Assembly (NCBI GenBank): GCA_028066355.1 | Contig: JALCBP010000001.1 | Coordinates: 1-64,000, forward strand | Direction of reading: 5' to 3' | Origin: UBA1268 sp002694955 | Lineage (GTDB): Bacteria > Planctomycetota > Planctomycetia > Pirellulales > UBA1268 | Length of the DNA stretch: 64,000 bases | Shown: positions 52,288-61,247 of the stretch, in pieces | Layout: every line of letters begins with the position of its first letter | How positions within the stretch are numbered: the stretch's first letter is position 1 | Program-made: the position numbers and the translations under genes | The notes under the pieces: model-generated | Told to the model about the DNA's origin: nothing | Database searches by the model: none | The model's input: only the letters and a program-made list of their open reading frames with translations

Positions 52288-52674
52288 ATGGCACGAAAAG
52301 AAGCACTTTCAAGCCTTCGAGCAATCCTTATCAGACGACGAGATGCCCTTCGAAGCGCACTGAATGGTGACCTGACTCTGTTAAAAGAATTGCGAAGTGA
52401 GTCGCCGGGAGACGTTATTGATGCAGCTGTAGATACGGCACAAGACGAAATAAGTTCCCAGCTTGCTGAGGTAGAGGCACGTGAACTTGGATCAATAGAG
52501 AATGCCTTGGAACGAATGAACGCTGGCACGTACGGCTCATGCGAAGTCTGTGGTGGAAAAATACCCTTAGCACGTCTGCAAGCATTACCATACGCCACAA
52601 TGTGTATTCTTTGTCAGAGAGAAACTGAACAGTCTGATGGACACTGGATGGTAGAGCAACGAGCAGAGGCCTAA
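52288..52674 (+). CDS. DksA/TraR-type C4 zinc-finger protein
   Basis: 128 residues. The C-terminal zinc finger CEVCGGKIPLARLQALP...CILC has the four cysteines, preceded by IENALERMNAGTYGSCE and by a helical N-terminus that could form the coiled-coil of DksA. It should bind RNA polymerase secondary channel-style, adjusting transcription, but the acidic tip residues are not certain here. AAGGAAGGA eight bases before ATG 52288 fixes the start within a longer frame. Located between yjbQ and the HtrA-like protease on the same strand. Confidence 0.88.
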   Translation: MARKEALSSLRAILIRRRDALRSALNGDLTLLKELRSESPGDVIDAAVDTAQDEISSQLAEVEARELGSIENALERMNAGTYGSCEVCGGKIPLARLQALPYATMCILCQRETEQSDGHWMVEQRAEA

Positions 52675-52767
52675 TAAGTTTGCACCTAAATGCAGGCGAC
52701 TTTCATACATTGACACTTTCACGATGTATACTTGACAGTAGATATGTGTACAACGTGGAGACAGAGC

Positions 52768-53973
52768 ATGATGGCGGCCCATTTCTCAACCCTTCGATTA
52801 CATCTTATGGTAGCTGCATGTCTGGCGTACCTTATCAGCGGAACTGCCCCTGCTGACGAACAGGCGGTAACACCGTCAGGGACAATCCAGCCAACAACAA
52901 CGGGCATCGCAGACCGAGTTGACCCATCTATCAGCCGTCGCCTCAGCCTCACCGAACGAGAACGTCTTTACGACAAAGTTGTTCGCGACGCACGGCAATT
53001 GGAAATGCAAGGCACGCAACTCCGTAGACTTTCAGTTCTTCTTCGCCCAGCCGTCGTACACATTGATGCGATCAAATCCAGTAGTCGTGGTCGCCCAACA
53101 CGCGATGATGAACAAGAAGCTGGTTCAGGAGTGATTGCAAACCTTGCTGATAAAGTTGTTGTGATAACAAACCGGCATGTCATTCATGGAGCTGACATGG
53201 ATGACATTACGATTCGACTCGATGACGGACGTGAGATACAACCGTCGCGTGTCTGGACAGACTCTGACACCGACATCGGAGTCATGCTCATTAATGAGTC
53301 ACATCTGCCAACTGCTCATCTTGCAGAAGGCGATGGCGTCCAGATTGGTGATACGGTTCTTGCAATTGGTAGCCCCTTCGGACTCGCACACTCAGTCACG
53401 CTTGGTATTGTTTCTGCAAAAGGCAGGAGAGACCTTGAGTTGGGCGAGGGTGGTATTCGATTTCAAAATTTCATCCAAACCGATGCGGCGATCAACCCAG
53501 GAAATAGCGGCGGACCACTTGTTAATCTTCGAGGCGAAGTCGTTGGACTCAACACCTGCATAGCCAGTAACTCGGGTGGCTTTGAAGGTATCGGCTTTGC
53601 TATTCCTATCTCAATGGTGATGTTTGTCGCGAGACAACTGGTAGAAACAGGAACTGTTTCTCGGGCTTACCTCGGAGTTGCTCTCGACAAAACCTTCTCC
53701 CTTGCCACAGCTCATAAGCTTGGTATGACTCGTCCAGTAGGAGCTCGTGTCACCGGCATCACACCCGGGTCTCCTGCTGAAGAAATTGGTCTCATGCCAA
53801 ATGACATCATTTTGGAATTCGCTGGCAACCCGATTGAAGATGACGACCATCTCGTCAGTGTCGTGAGCATGACACCGACGAATCAGGAAGTACGGCTCCG
53901 CATCTTCAGAAATGGCCAGCCTCTAACACTTGAAGTGACCGTAGCTTCCCGCAAAGCGTTCGAATCGCCTTGA
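52768..53973 (+). CDS. HtrA/Deg-family serine protease
   Basis: About 401 residues. A signal peptide (LMVAACLAYLISGTAPADE) gives export. The triad is His in VVITNRHVIHGADM, Asp in DSDTDIGVMLI and Ser in NPGNSGGPLVNL, followed by GEVVGLNTCIASNSGGFEGIGFAIP and one PDZ domain (AYLGVALDKTF, GSPAEEIGLMPNDIILEF). Periplasmic quality-control protease. GGAG eight bases before ATG 52768 decides the start. Converges on trpD with a 31-base gap. One PDZ domain makes it DegS-like in layout, although no membrane anchor remains after signal cleavage. Confidence 0.92.
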   Translation: MMAAHFSTLRLHLMVAACLAYLISGTAPADEQAVTPSGTIQPTTTGIADRVDPSISRRLSLTERERLYDKVVRDARQLEMQGTQLRRLSVLLRPAVVHIDAIKSSSRGRPTRDDEQEAGSGVIANLADKVVVITNRHVIHGADMDDITIRLDDGREIQPSRVWTDSDTDIGVMLINESHLPTAHLAEGDGVQIGDTVLAIGSPFGLAHSVTLGIVSAKGRRDLELGEGGIRFQNFIQTDAAINPGNSGGPLVNLRGEVVGLNTCIASNSGGFEGIGFAIPISMVMFVARQLVETGTVSRAYLGVALDKTFSLATAHKLGMTRPVGARVTGITPGSPAEEIGLMPNDIILEFAGNPIEDDDHLVSVVSMTPTNQEVRLRIFRNGQPLTLEVTVASRKAFESP

Positions 53974-54004
53974 TAATGCCGCTGGCAACCTGAAAGCTGC
54001 AGCA

Positions 54005-55063
54005 TTAGTGCCTATTCACCTGCTGGGAAATCCTCACAAGGCTGTCTAATGTCTCTGCTGCTTTCTTTGAATCAATTGCTTCTTCTGCGAGCATCCTCGC
54101 CTCCGGCAGACTGGCTGCCCGACGTGCCGCCCACAAGACCGCCGCGGCATTCAAGAGAACCACGTCGCGAGCTGGACTCACTTCACCAGCCAAGACGCGT
54201 CGAATACAAGCAGCACTTTCTGTAGCATTCGCCACCAATAGTTCCTCTCTTTTGGATTCAGGAGCTGTTTTTATGCCAAAGTCTTCAGGAGTCCACAACA
54301 TTTCTTTCCGTTCATCACCCGAAACATCAATCACATGCGTCGGCGCAAATAGCCCAACTTCATCAACACCGTCTTCTGAAGAAACAATCAACGCTCTTTT
54401 CAGACCAGCAAGTTGAGCTGCCTCTGCTACAGCCGGCTCTGCACCAGGCCTCCCAACGCCAATGACTTGTACCGTGACATCGGCCGGGTTACACAATGGA
54501 CCGACAAGGTTGAACACCGTTGGCTTTCCAATCCGACGACGCACGGCACCCACTTTTGCCATAGCAGGGTGATGAGCCGGTGCGTAACAAAAGCAAATGC
54601 CTGCTTGCACCAGACAATCTGCGACCAGGTGCAAGGGAATGTCCAAACGGACACCAAAATGCTCAAACACGTCGGCCGAACCTGTTTTGCTTGAAACCGC
54701 ACGATTACCGTGCTTTGCGACAGGAAGACCAGTCGCTGCAACAACGATTGCGGTTGCTGTCGAGATATTAAACGTGCCTGAACCATCGCCCCCAGTTCCA
54801 CAAGTATCAACTATTAGTGAAGGAACAGAGGCATGCAACGGAATCATCCGCCGTCTTAACGCATCAACAACGCCTGCAACCTCTTGGGCAGTTGGCATTC
54901 GACACGCCGAGACAGCCAACCAGTCTTCAAAATCAGCGAGTGGCATTTGATTGTCAAGCACCGCATCAAGAAGATCTGTGATTGTATCGCGGTCAAGTGG
55001 CTCTTTATTCCGACAAGCATCACCTACCTGCTGCCGTAGTTGCATTACAGAATTTTCATCCAT
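54005..55063 (-). CDS. trpD: Anthranilate phosphoribosyltransferase
   Basis: Transfers phosphoribose from PRPP to anthranilate, the second committed step of tryptophan synthesis. Signatures: CGTGGDGSGTFNISTATAIV with the PRPP loop, VAKHGNRAVSSKTGSADV, and GAVRRRIGKPTVFNLVGPLCNP. 352 residues, normal; ATG 55063 lacks a good ribosome-binding site. It stands alone here with no other trp gene adjacent, as happens in many planctomycetes. Converges on the HtrA gene. Confidence 0.95.
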   Translation of the reverse strand: MDENSVMQLRQQVGDACRNKEPLDRDTITDLLDAVLDNQMPLADFEDWLAVSACRMPTAQEVAGVVDALRRRMIPLHASVPSLIVDTCGTGGDGSGTFNISTATAIVVAATGLPVAKHGNRAVSSKTGSADVFEHFGVRLDIPLHLVADCLVQAGICFCYAPAHHPAMAKVGAVRRRIGKPTVFNLVGPLCNPADVTVQVIGVGRPGAEPAVAEAAQLAGLKRALIVSSEDGVDEVGLFAPTHVIDVSGDERKEMLWTPEDFGIKTAPESKREELLVANATESAACIRRVLAGEVSPARDVVLLNAAAVLWAARRAASLPEARMLAEEAIDSKKAAETLDSLVRISQQVNRH

Positions 55064-55216
55064 TTTTCATACCACGATAAAACAAGAGGACCTGAAGCTG
55101 AACAAGCAGCACCTAACTTCCGACCATATATCTTGGCGGATATTTCTACAAACTACTACACAGCATGACGATAATGTCATGTTTCCGTACTCGCCCTGGA
55201 ACGGTACGATGCCGGT

Positions 55217-56158
55217 ATGGCAAAAAAAGTAATTATTGACGTGGACCCGGGAATTGATGACGCAATCGCCCTCGCCATTGCATTATTCGACCCCGGTCTT
55301 GATGTACTTGCTGTAACAGCAACTGGGGGTAATGTCTCCCCTGAACAGGCAACAACTAATCTTCAGGCGATTGTTACTTATCTCGACCCGCCGCGAACTC
55401 CACGTATCGGAATCGCTACCGAAAACGCACACATGCCAGAACGAGCCTTAAGCATGCATGGACCTGATGGCCTTGGGGGCCTCAACCTCCCTGCAGTTCC
55501 GTTACACGGCTCGCACGCAGCTGAAAAAGTAATGTGGGAAACAATTAAAGCGCACCCTCGAGAGGTCACCCTCCTCTGCCTCGGGCCACCGACAAACCTT
55601 TCCCGCTTGATTCGTCGTGACCCCAGTATTGTCGAACTAGTTAGTGATACTATTCTCTGTGGAGGCACATTGCATGCTAATGGTGGGGCAAGTCCAGTTG
55701 CAGACTTTAATTTCTACTGCGATCCTTTTGCTGCTCGCCACGTAATCAGTGAACCCTTTAGGAAGTCGTTGGTTCCGCTGGAGACGACATCACAGATCGC
55801 ATTTGGTTTAGAAATGCTTGAACAACTTCCTGATACTTTTACATCTGCCGGAAAAATTTTCCGCCGCATGTTAAGTCACGCATTCCGAGCACATCGACAA
55901 CTTCTTGGAAGCGAAGGCATTCACTTGCACGATGTGGTTGCTCTCGTCGCGGTGACGAACCCCGAACTCTTTCGTCAAGAAACAGTGGCCGCAGATGTTG
56001 AAACCGCTGGTGAAATCACTGCAGGCATGCTTGTTATTGACCGCCGTCATGCGCGTAGATGGAAGCCAAATCTCGATATTTTCACTCATTGCGACTCAGC
56101 CGCCGTAAAAGACTGCATTCTTCGTGGACTTAGGACAGCAGCAGAAACTGCCACTTAG
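55217..56158 (+). CDS. Inosine-uridine nucleoside hydrolase family protein
   Basis: 313 residues. The N-terminal calcium-binding motif IDVDPGIDDAIALAIA and later ATGGNVSPEQATTN are those of the IUNH family, which cleaves the N-glycosidic bond of ribonucleosides. The central NFYCDPFAA segment is also family-typical. No signal peptide, so probably cytoplasmic salvage. Preferred base unknown. 153 bases separate it from the divergent trpD gene. Confidence 0.93.
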   Translation: MAKKVIIDVDPGIDDAIALAIALFDPGLDVLAVTATGGNVSPEQATTNLQAIVTYLDPPRTPRIGIATENAHMPERALSMHGPDGLGGLNLPAVPLHGSHAAEKVMWETIKAHPREVTLLCLGPPTNLSRLIRRDPSIVELVSDTILCGGTLHANGGASPVADFNFYCDPFAARHVISEPFRKSLVPLETTSQIAFGLEMLEQLPDTFTSAGKIFRRMLSHAFRAHRQLLGSEGIHLHDVVALVAVTNPELFRQETVAADVETAGEITAGMLVIDRRHARRWKPNLDIFTHCDSAAVKDCILRGLRTAAETAT

Positions 56159-56257
56159 CAAACTCGTGTGAACCAAAAAAGCCGCCACTGACTAATCGAA
56201 CTGTCTCTGGTGTGAAACTTGATCGAATTCTTCGACATTCCGGCATGCTGCTAATCG

Positions 56258-57070
56258 TCAGGATAACGGCAGGGCCAGCCCGTCATACGCCAACCTCATG
56301 CTGGCGGGCAACAACGATGACACCGAGTTATGGTCAATCTCATGCGACATATGAACAAAATATGTTTCGCGGGCAGCGATTCGTTGAGCCACATCGACGG
56401 CTTCATCAATCGAGAAGTGTGTGGGATGATGTGCAGGTCGCAAACAATCTAAAACAAGAACATCAAGACCTTTGAGCAAGGGCCACGTCTGCTCTGGTAT
56501 TTCATTTGTGTCGGTGCAGTAGGCCACATTTCCAATTCTGAAGCCAAGCACTTCAAAGGCTCCATGATGCAAACGCAGGGGAACAATGGTAGCTCCAAGC
56601 AAGTCAAAGGCATCAAGTCCTATTTGATGAAGCGTCATCTTCGGAAGGCCGCCACCTGCAACAACAGGCGCCTCAAACGCATAGTCAAACGCTCGACGAA
56701 TGCGCCGTTCCACTCGAGGCTCGCAATAAACCGGTAACGGACCGCCTTTGCGAAAACATAACGGACGAATGTCATCGAGGCCATACACATGATCAACATG
56801 ATCGTGAGTATAAACGATCGCATCAATTGTGCTGATATCTTCTCTCAAAAGCTGCGAGCGAAGATCCGGAGTTGTATCGATAAGAAGCGTACCGCCAGGC
56901 AACCCGAAGACTACGCTTGTTCGCGTTCGCTTGTTTTTTGCATTATCACTTTTACAGACATCGCAACCACACCCAACAACAGGCACACCGACACTTGTAC
57001 CAGTACCAAGAAAAACAAATTGACCTTGAAGGTTTCGGCTCGATGACACTTTCAAATGCGTCGGAGACAT
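56258..57070 (-). CDS. PhnP-like metallo-beta-lactamase-fold hydrolase
   Basis: 270 residues. The metal motif THDHVDHVYGLDDIRPL and later HMSHEIDHN supply the dinuclear site; GCGCDVCKS near the N-terminus is the extra cysteine cluster of the PhnP group, which binds a further zinc. PhnP itself is a cyclic ribose-phosphate phosphodiesterase in phosphonate breakdown; no other phn gene is present, so the substrate may differ. Converges with the nucleoside hydrolase, which also handles ribose compounds, but the two are on opposite strands. Confidence 0.88.
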   Translation of the reverse strand: MSPTHLKVSSSRNLQGQFVFLGTGTSVGVPVVGCGCDVCKSDNAKNKRTRTSVVFGLPGGTLLIDTTPDLRSQLLREDISTIDAIVYTHDHVDHVYGLDDIRPLCFRKGGPLPVYCEPRVERRIRRAFDYAFEAPVVAGGGLPKMTLHQIGLDAFDLLGATIVPLRLHHGAFEVLGFRIGNVAYCTDTNEIPEQTWPLLKGLDVLVLDCLRPAHHPTHFSIDEAVDVAQRIAARETYFVHMSHEIDHNSVSSLLPASMRLAYDGLALPLS

Positions 57071-57690
57071 AGATAGAAAACTCGCTGCTCACAAACCTAA
57101 TTTCCGGATTACAACCATGAATCCGAAAAGGTAACAGATCCTACACCTCCTGTTGGAGAGAACACTCCGGATACAACGCATTTCCCAACCCGCCAAGCAT
57201 GCAGCGACGCAAAAGAACTCCTTTGAAAAACCTCGAACAACGTGAGTGGCTCGCAACAACCCGAAAGTGCTGCTGCCACAAAAATAGCACAACAAAACCG
57301 TCCTTGATGCACCTGCAAAACACCGCCGAGAACGAAACCAAGAACTCATAGGCCCATTTGATAAATCGCAAAAAAAGGCGATCTACCCCCAAAGAACCCC
57401 CGCGAACTTCGGCATTTCGACCCAAATTTCACCATTTGCGAAACTACTTGACCACTAGAAGAACCAAAAACAACCGGTCTCGAGGCTCATTTCTTTTGAA
57501 AATAAAAAATGTGAGTAACCTTGACCCCCTACCACCTTCGCTGTGAGAATTACCTCGTTGACACCAAAACGAGCACCTACTCATTTGTTCCCAGGAATGA
57601 CCTGAAGTCAACGTGCGTTCGATAAGCGGTTAGGCTGAAGACCGCGTACCACGATTATTGGCTATTTTCTCTTCCCCTTATATCACCATC
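57071..57690. other. Long intergenic region upstream of secA
   Basis: 620 bases with no supported gene. Two overlapping minus-strand reading frames (about 57089-57425) lack start sites and typical composition. I looked for signatures of tmRNA, SRP RNA and RNase P RNA and saw none. The secA promoter must lie here. An untranslated leader controlling secA, or an unrecognised small RNA, remains possible. Confidence 0.5.
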
Positions 57691-60600
57691 ATGGAACAAC
57701 TGGAACGCATCTGGGACTTCGTTAGTAATTTTGCATCCGCCACGGGTTCATGGGTCGAGCGATCCATTACCGGTCTATTTGGTTCGTCGAATGCTCGTTA
57801 CCTAAAGAGATTAGAAACCAAGATCGAGGCAATTAACTCGCTCGAGCCACGATACAAAGTAATGACCGATGCCGAATTGCGTGCACAGACAGATGAATTC
57901 AAACATCGGCTCTCGGCAGGGGAAACTCTTGACGACCTGCTTATAGAATCTTTTGCTGTGTGCCGCGAAGCGGGACGAAGGTTCCTCGGCATGAGGCATT
58001 ATGATGTACAACTTATTGGCGGCATGGTCCTGCACTCCGGCGCGATTGCCGAAATGATCACCGGAGAAGGAAAGACACTTGTCGCCACGCTCCCGGCTTA
58101 TCTTAATGCACTCGAGGGCAAGGGCGTGCATGTCATTACGGTAAATGACTATCTAGCACGTCGTGACATGGAATGGATGGGGCCTCTTTACATGGGGCTC
58201 GGCCTTACGGTTGGTGCAATCCAATCTGGCATGGAGTCTGACGAACGCCAAAAATCATATGCCTGTGATATCACCTATGGAACAAACAACGAGTTCGGAT
58301 TCGACTATCTAAGAGACAACATGCGGATGGCCGCGCGAGGTGACGATCGCTTCCCACTTCAAATGCAACAGTCACAGGGCAGGCTCAACTTTGCAATAGT
58401 TGATGAGGTTGACAACATTCTTATCGATGAAGCGAGAACACCTCTCATTATTTCAGGGCCCGCTCATGATGACGTCACGAAATACGCAAGAGCCGACAAG
58501 GTGGCCCGTCAACTGAAAGCAGATAGCCATTTCGAGGTTCAGGAAAAAGAACACACGGTAAGCCTCACTGAATCTGGTGTTAGACAGGCTGAAAAACTTG
58601 CTGGTGTTGAAAGCTTCTATACGGCGGGCAACATGGAGTGGCCTCACCTGATCGATAACGCCTTGAAAGCTCACTATCTGTACAAACTGGACGTGAACTA
58701 TGTTGTACAGCAAGGCGACGTTGTTATTGTTGACGAGTTCACCGGTCGCCTTATGCCTGGACGCCAATGGTCTGACGGCCTTCATCAAGCTGTCGAAGCA
58801 AAAGAAGGAGTGCGCGTAAAAGAGGAATCACAGACCCTCGCAACGGTCACATTGCAGAACTTCTTTAAGCTATACAACAAACTTGGTGGTATGACCGGGA
58901 CCGCAATGACTGAAGCAAATGAGTTCTGGAAGATCTACAAACTCGACGTTATCGCTATCCCGCCAAACCGTGACCTTCAACGAATCAATCACTCGGACAT
59001 CATCTTTCGCACTGAACGCGAAAAATGGATTGCTGTTGCTGATGAAATTGAGCGAATAAATCGCTGGGACTCCATCAACCTTGCAGACAAAACGACTAAA
59101 ATCGGAACCATTACGAATGAGTCGGACGAGGGCATCCAATTTCAGGCAAAAGGAACGAAGAAAATTGAGTCCATTGCGGCAGATCAGATTCAAAGCATTC
59201 AGCGTAGGGGACTGCCAGTTCTTGTCGGTACTGTGTCGATTGAAAAAAGCGAACGGCTTGCATCCCTTCTCGATAAGCGAGGCGTCGATCATCAGGTACT
59301 CAACGCGAAACAGCACCAGCGCGAAGCAGATATAGTCGCACAGGCTGGTCGACTTGGCGCCGTGACAATCGCGACAAATATGGCTGGACGCGGCACCGAC
59401 ATCATACTCGGCGGCAACGCAGAAACCATGGCGTGGGCTCAATTACAGAACACCTATGACACCCGCTTAGATGTCCCAAAAGATGAGTGGACCACCCTCG
59501 TCAGCAGCATTTCCGAACGCGAAAACATGAAGACCGAAGGCAGCAAGGTTCGTGAGATGGGTGGGCTGCAGATTGTTGGAACAGAGCGGCACGAATCGAG
59601 ACGAATTGACCTTCAACTCCGTGGGCGATGCGGTCGTCAAGGAGACCCCGGGAGCAGCCGGTTCTACCTTTCGCTTGAGGATGACCTCATGCGAATTTTT
59701 GCTGGCGAGTGGGTAAAAAACATACTTACCCGATTAGGCATGCAAGACGGCGAAGCGATTGAGAGCAAAATGGTAACTCGTCGTGTTGAAGCCGCCCAGA
59801 AAAAAGTGGAGGAGAGGAATTTTGAAATCCGGAAAAATCTTCTCGAATACGATGAAGTAATGGACGAGCAGCGGAAAAGGGTCTACGGATTCAGGCAACG
59901 GATCCTCGAAGGACGTGCTGTAGCAGATGACAATGAGACTCTTTCCGACCGTGATGGTGAATGCCGTGAGCTCATTCTGGAAATGGTTGACCGCCAAATA
60001 GATCAACACGTCGACACATTTCTCGACAGAGACTATGGAGCACAAACATTTGCTGGGTGGGCTTCATCGCAACTTTCATGCGAGCTTGATAGCGCTGACT
60101 TCCGTGGATTAAGCGCAGCGGAAGCTATTCGCATTGCCCACGAACAGGCGACTCGACAAGCCGAGGCACAAATTTTTGAAGCCGTTGAGGAAAACCTTCC
60201 CCAAGGTGAGGACGAACGCGACTGGAACTGGTCAGCTCTTGCCAGCTTTGCCAACGCACGCTGGAAGCTGTCAGTAAACGACCGCGACCTGAAACGCATA
60301 GGACGAAATGACGTTGCCGAATGGCTCCAGCAACGAGCAAGTGAAGTAGTCGTGAAAGCTGATCTGAGCGAGGGTGAGCGGTTCTTGGCGCCAGAGTTTG
60401 GTGTTCTTTCGGCCCGAACCTGGACCGACTGGAGATTTGCTATTGAACTAGCTGATTCAGACCTGGCTGAGATTTCGGGGAATGACCCAGACCCGGAAGC
60501 ATTTAAAGAGATCGTACGAGAAAAGGCTAGAGAAGCGTATCAACAACGAGAAATTGAATACCCTGTACTCGTAGGACTGGCCCATTTCACAGGACGGCAG

Positions 60601-61233
60601 GATGACGGGTCACGACGAGTAGATCGCGAAGGGCTGGTCGCGTGGGCGAAAGAACGTTTCGACGCCTCCCTTGACGAAACTTCTCTCGCACCCACCCACC
60701 TGAATGAGTTGAAGCAGACGCTCTGTGACGCAAGCGCTCGTCGTCATCAGCAATCAGATTCACCTCGGACTGAAATGCAGAGAATGGAGCGTGCCGTTCT
60801 GCTCCAGATACTGGACAATGCCTGGAAAGATCATCTTCTCGCCATGGACCACCTTAGAAGCAGCGTTGGGCTACGTGGATATGCTCAGGTTGATCCAAAG
60901 GTTGAATATAAACGTGAAGGCATGCGCACATTTGATCTTATGTGGAGCGGCATTGATGAGCGTGTGATAGACATCGTATACAGAATAGAACAAGTTGAAG
61001 AAGATGCTCTCCGAAGCACATGGCGTGAAACTGCTGCTATTCATGAAGACACACCCTCTGCCTCACAATTCGAGGAGCCTGAGCGACAAATGGCAGATGG
61101 CAGCGAATCTGCTCCGATTCAGCCAATCCGTAATACTGGCCAAAAAGTCGGAAGAAATGATCCGTGCCCCTGCGGTAGTGGTAAGAAGTACAAAAACTGC
61201 TGTGCACGCTCTGCAAGCGCGTCTGCTGGCTGA
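57691..61233 (+). CDS. secA: Preprotein translocase ATPase SecA
   Basis: 1180 residues, much longer than E. coli SecA (901). It drives proteins through SecYEG. The first nucleotide domain has ITGEGKTLVATLPAYLNAL (Walker A) and VDEVDNILIDEARTPL; the second has TNMAGRGTDIILGGN and IGTERHESRRIDLQLRGRCGRQGDPG. An extra 49-residue block sits inside nucleotide domain 2 (about residues 457-505), and further length lies in the helical region before the end. The C-terminus is the SEC-C zinc motif DPCPCGSGKKYKNCC. ATG 57691 is preferred over TTG 33 bases upstream; neither has a clear ribosome-binding site. waaA follows 14 bases later. Confidence 0.97.
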   Translation: MEQLERIWDFVSNFASATGSWVERSITGLFGSSNARYLKRLETKIEAINSLEPRYKVMTDAELRAQTDEFKHRLSAGETLDDLLIESFAVCREAGRRFLGMRHYDVQLIGGMVLHSGAIAEMITGEGKTLVATLPAYLNALEGKGVHVITVNDYLARRDMEWMGPLYMGLGLTVGAIQSGMESDERQKSYACDITYGTNNEFGFDYLRDNMRMAARGDDRFPLQMQQSQGRLNFAIVDEVDNILIDEARTPLIISGPAHDDVTKYARADKVARQLKADSHFEVQEKEHTVSLTESGVRQAEKLAGVESFYTAGNMEWPHLIDNALKAHYLYKLDVNYVVQQGDVVIVDEFTGRLMPGRQWSDGLHQAVEAKEGVRVKEESQTLATVTLQNFFKLYNKLGGMTGTAMTEANEFWKIYKLDVIAIPPNRDLQRINHSDIIFRTEREKWIAVADEIERINRWDSINLADKTTKIGTITNESDEGIQFQAKGTKKIESIAADQIQSIQRRGLPVLVGTVSIEKSERLASLLDKRGVDHQVLNAKQHQREADIVAQAGRLGAVTIATNMAGRGTDIILGGNAETMAWAQLQNTYDTRLDVPKDEWTTLVSSISERENMKTEGSKVREMGGLQIVGTERHESRRIDLQLRGRCGRQGDPGSSRFYLSLEDDLMRIFAGEWVKNILTRLGMQDGEAIESKMVTRRVEAAQKKVEERNFEIRKNLLEYDEVMDEQRKRVYGFRQRILEGRAVADDNETLSDRDGECRELILEMVDRQIDQHVDTFLDRDYGAQTFAGWASSQLSCELDSADFRGLSAAEAIRIAHEQATRQAEAQIFEAVEENLPQGEDERDWNWSALASFANARWKLSVNDRDLKRIGRNDVAEWLQQRASEVVVKADLSEGERFLAPEFGVLSARTWTDWRFAIELADSDLAEISGNDPDPEAFKEIVREKAREAYQQREIEYPVLVGLAHFTGRQDDGSRRVDREGLVAWAKERFDASLDETSLAPTHLNELKQTLCDASARRHQQSDSPRTEMQRMERAVLLQILDNAWKDHLLAMDHLRSSVGLRGYAQVDPKVEYKREGMRTFDLMWSGIDERVIDIVYRIEQVEEDALRSTWRETAAIHEDTPSASQFEEPERQMADGSESAPIQPIRNTGQKVGRNDPCPCGSGKKYKNCCARSASASAG

Positions 61234-61247
61234 CTAGGCGAGGTATC

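Noticed and set aside
53974..54004. Bidirectional terminator between htrA-like and trpD genes
   Set aside because: TAATGC/GCATTA pairs over only six bases with a long loop and no T tract; too weak to call.
57089..57425. Overlapping minus-strand reading frames upstream of secA
   Set aside because: No ribosome-binding sites, cysteine- and phenylalanine-rich composition unlike genes here, and mutual overlap in different frames.
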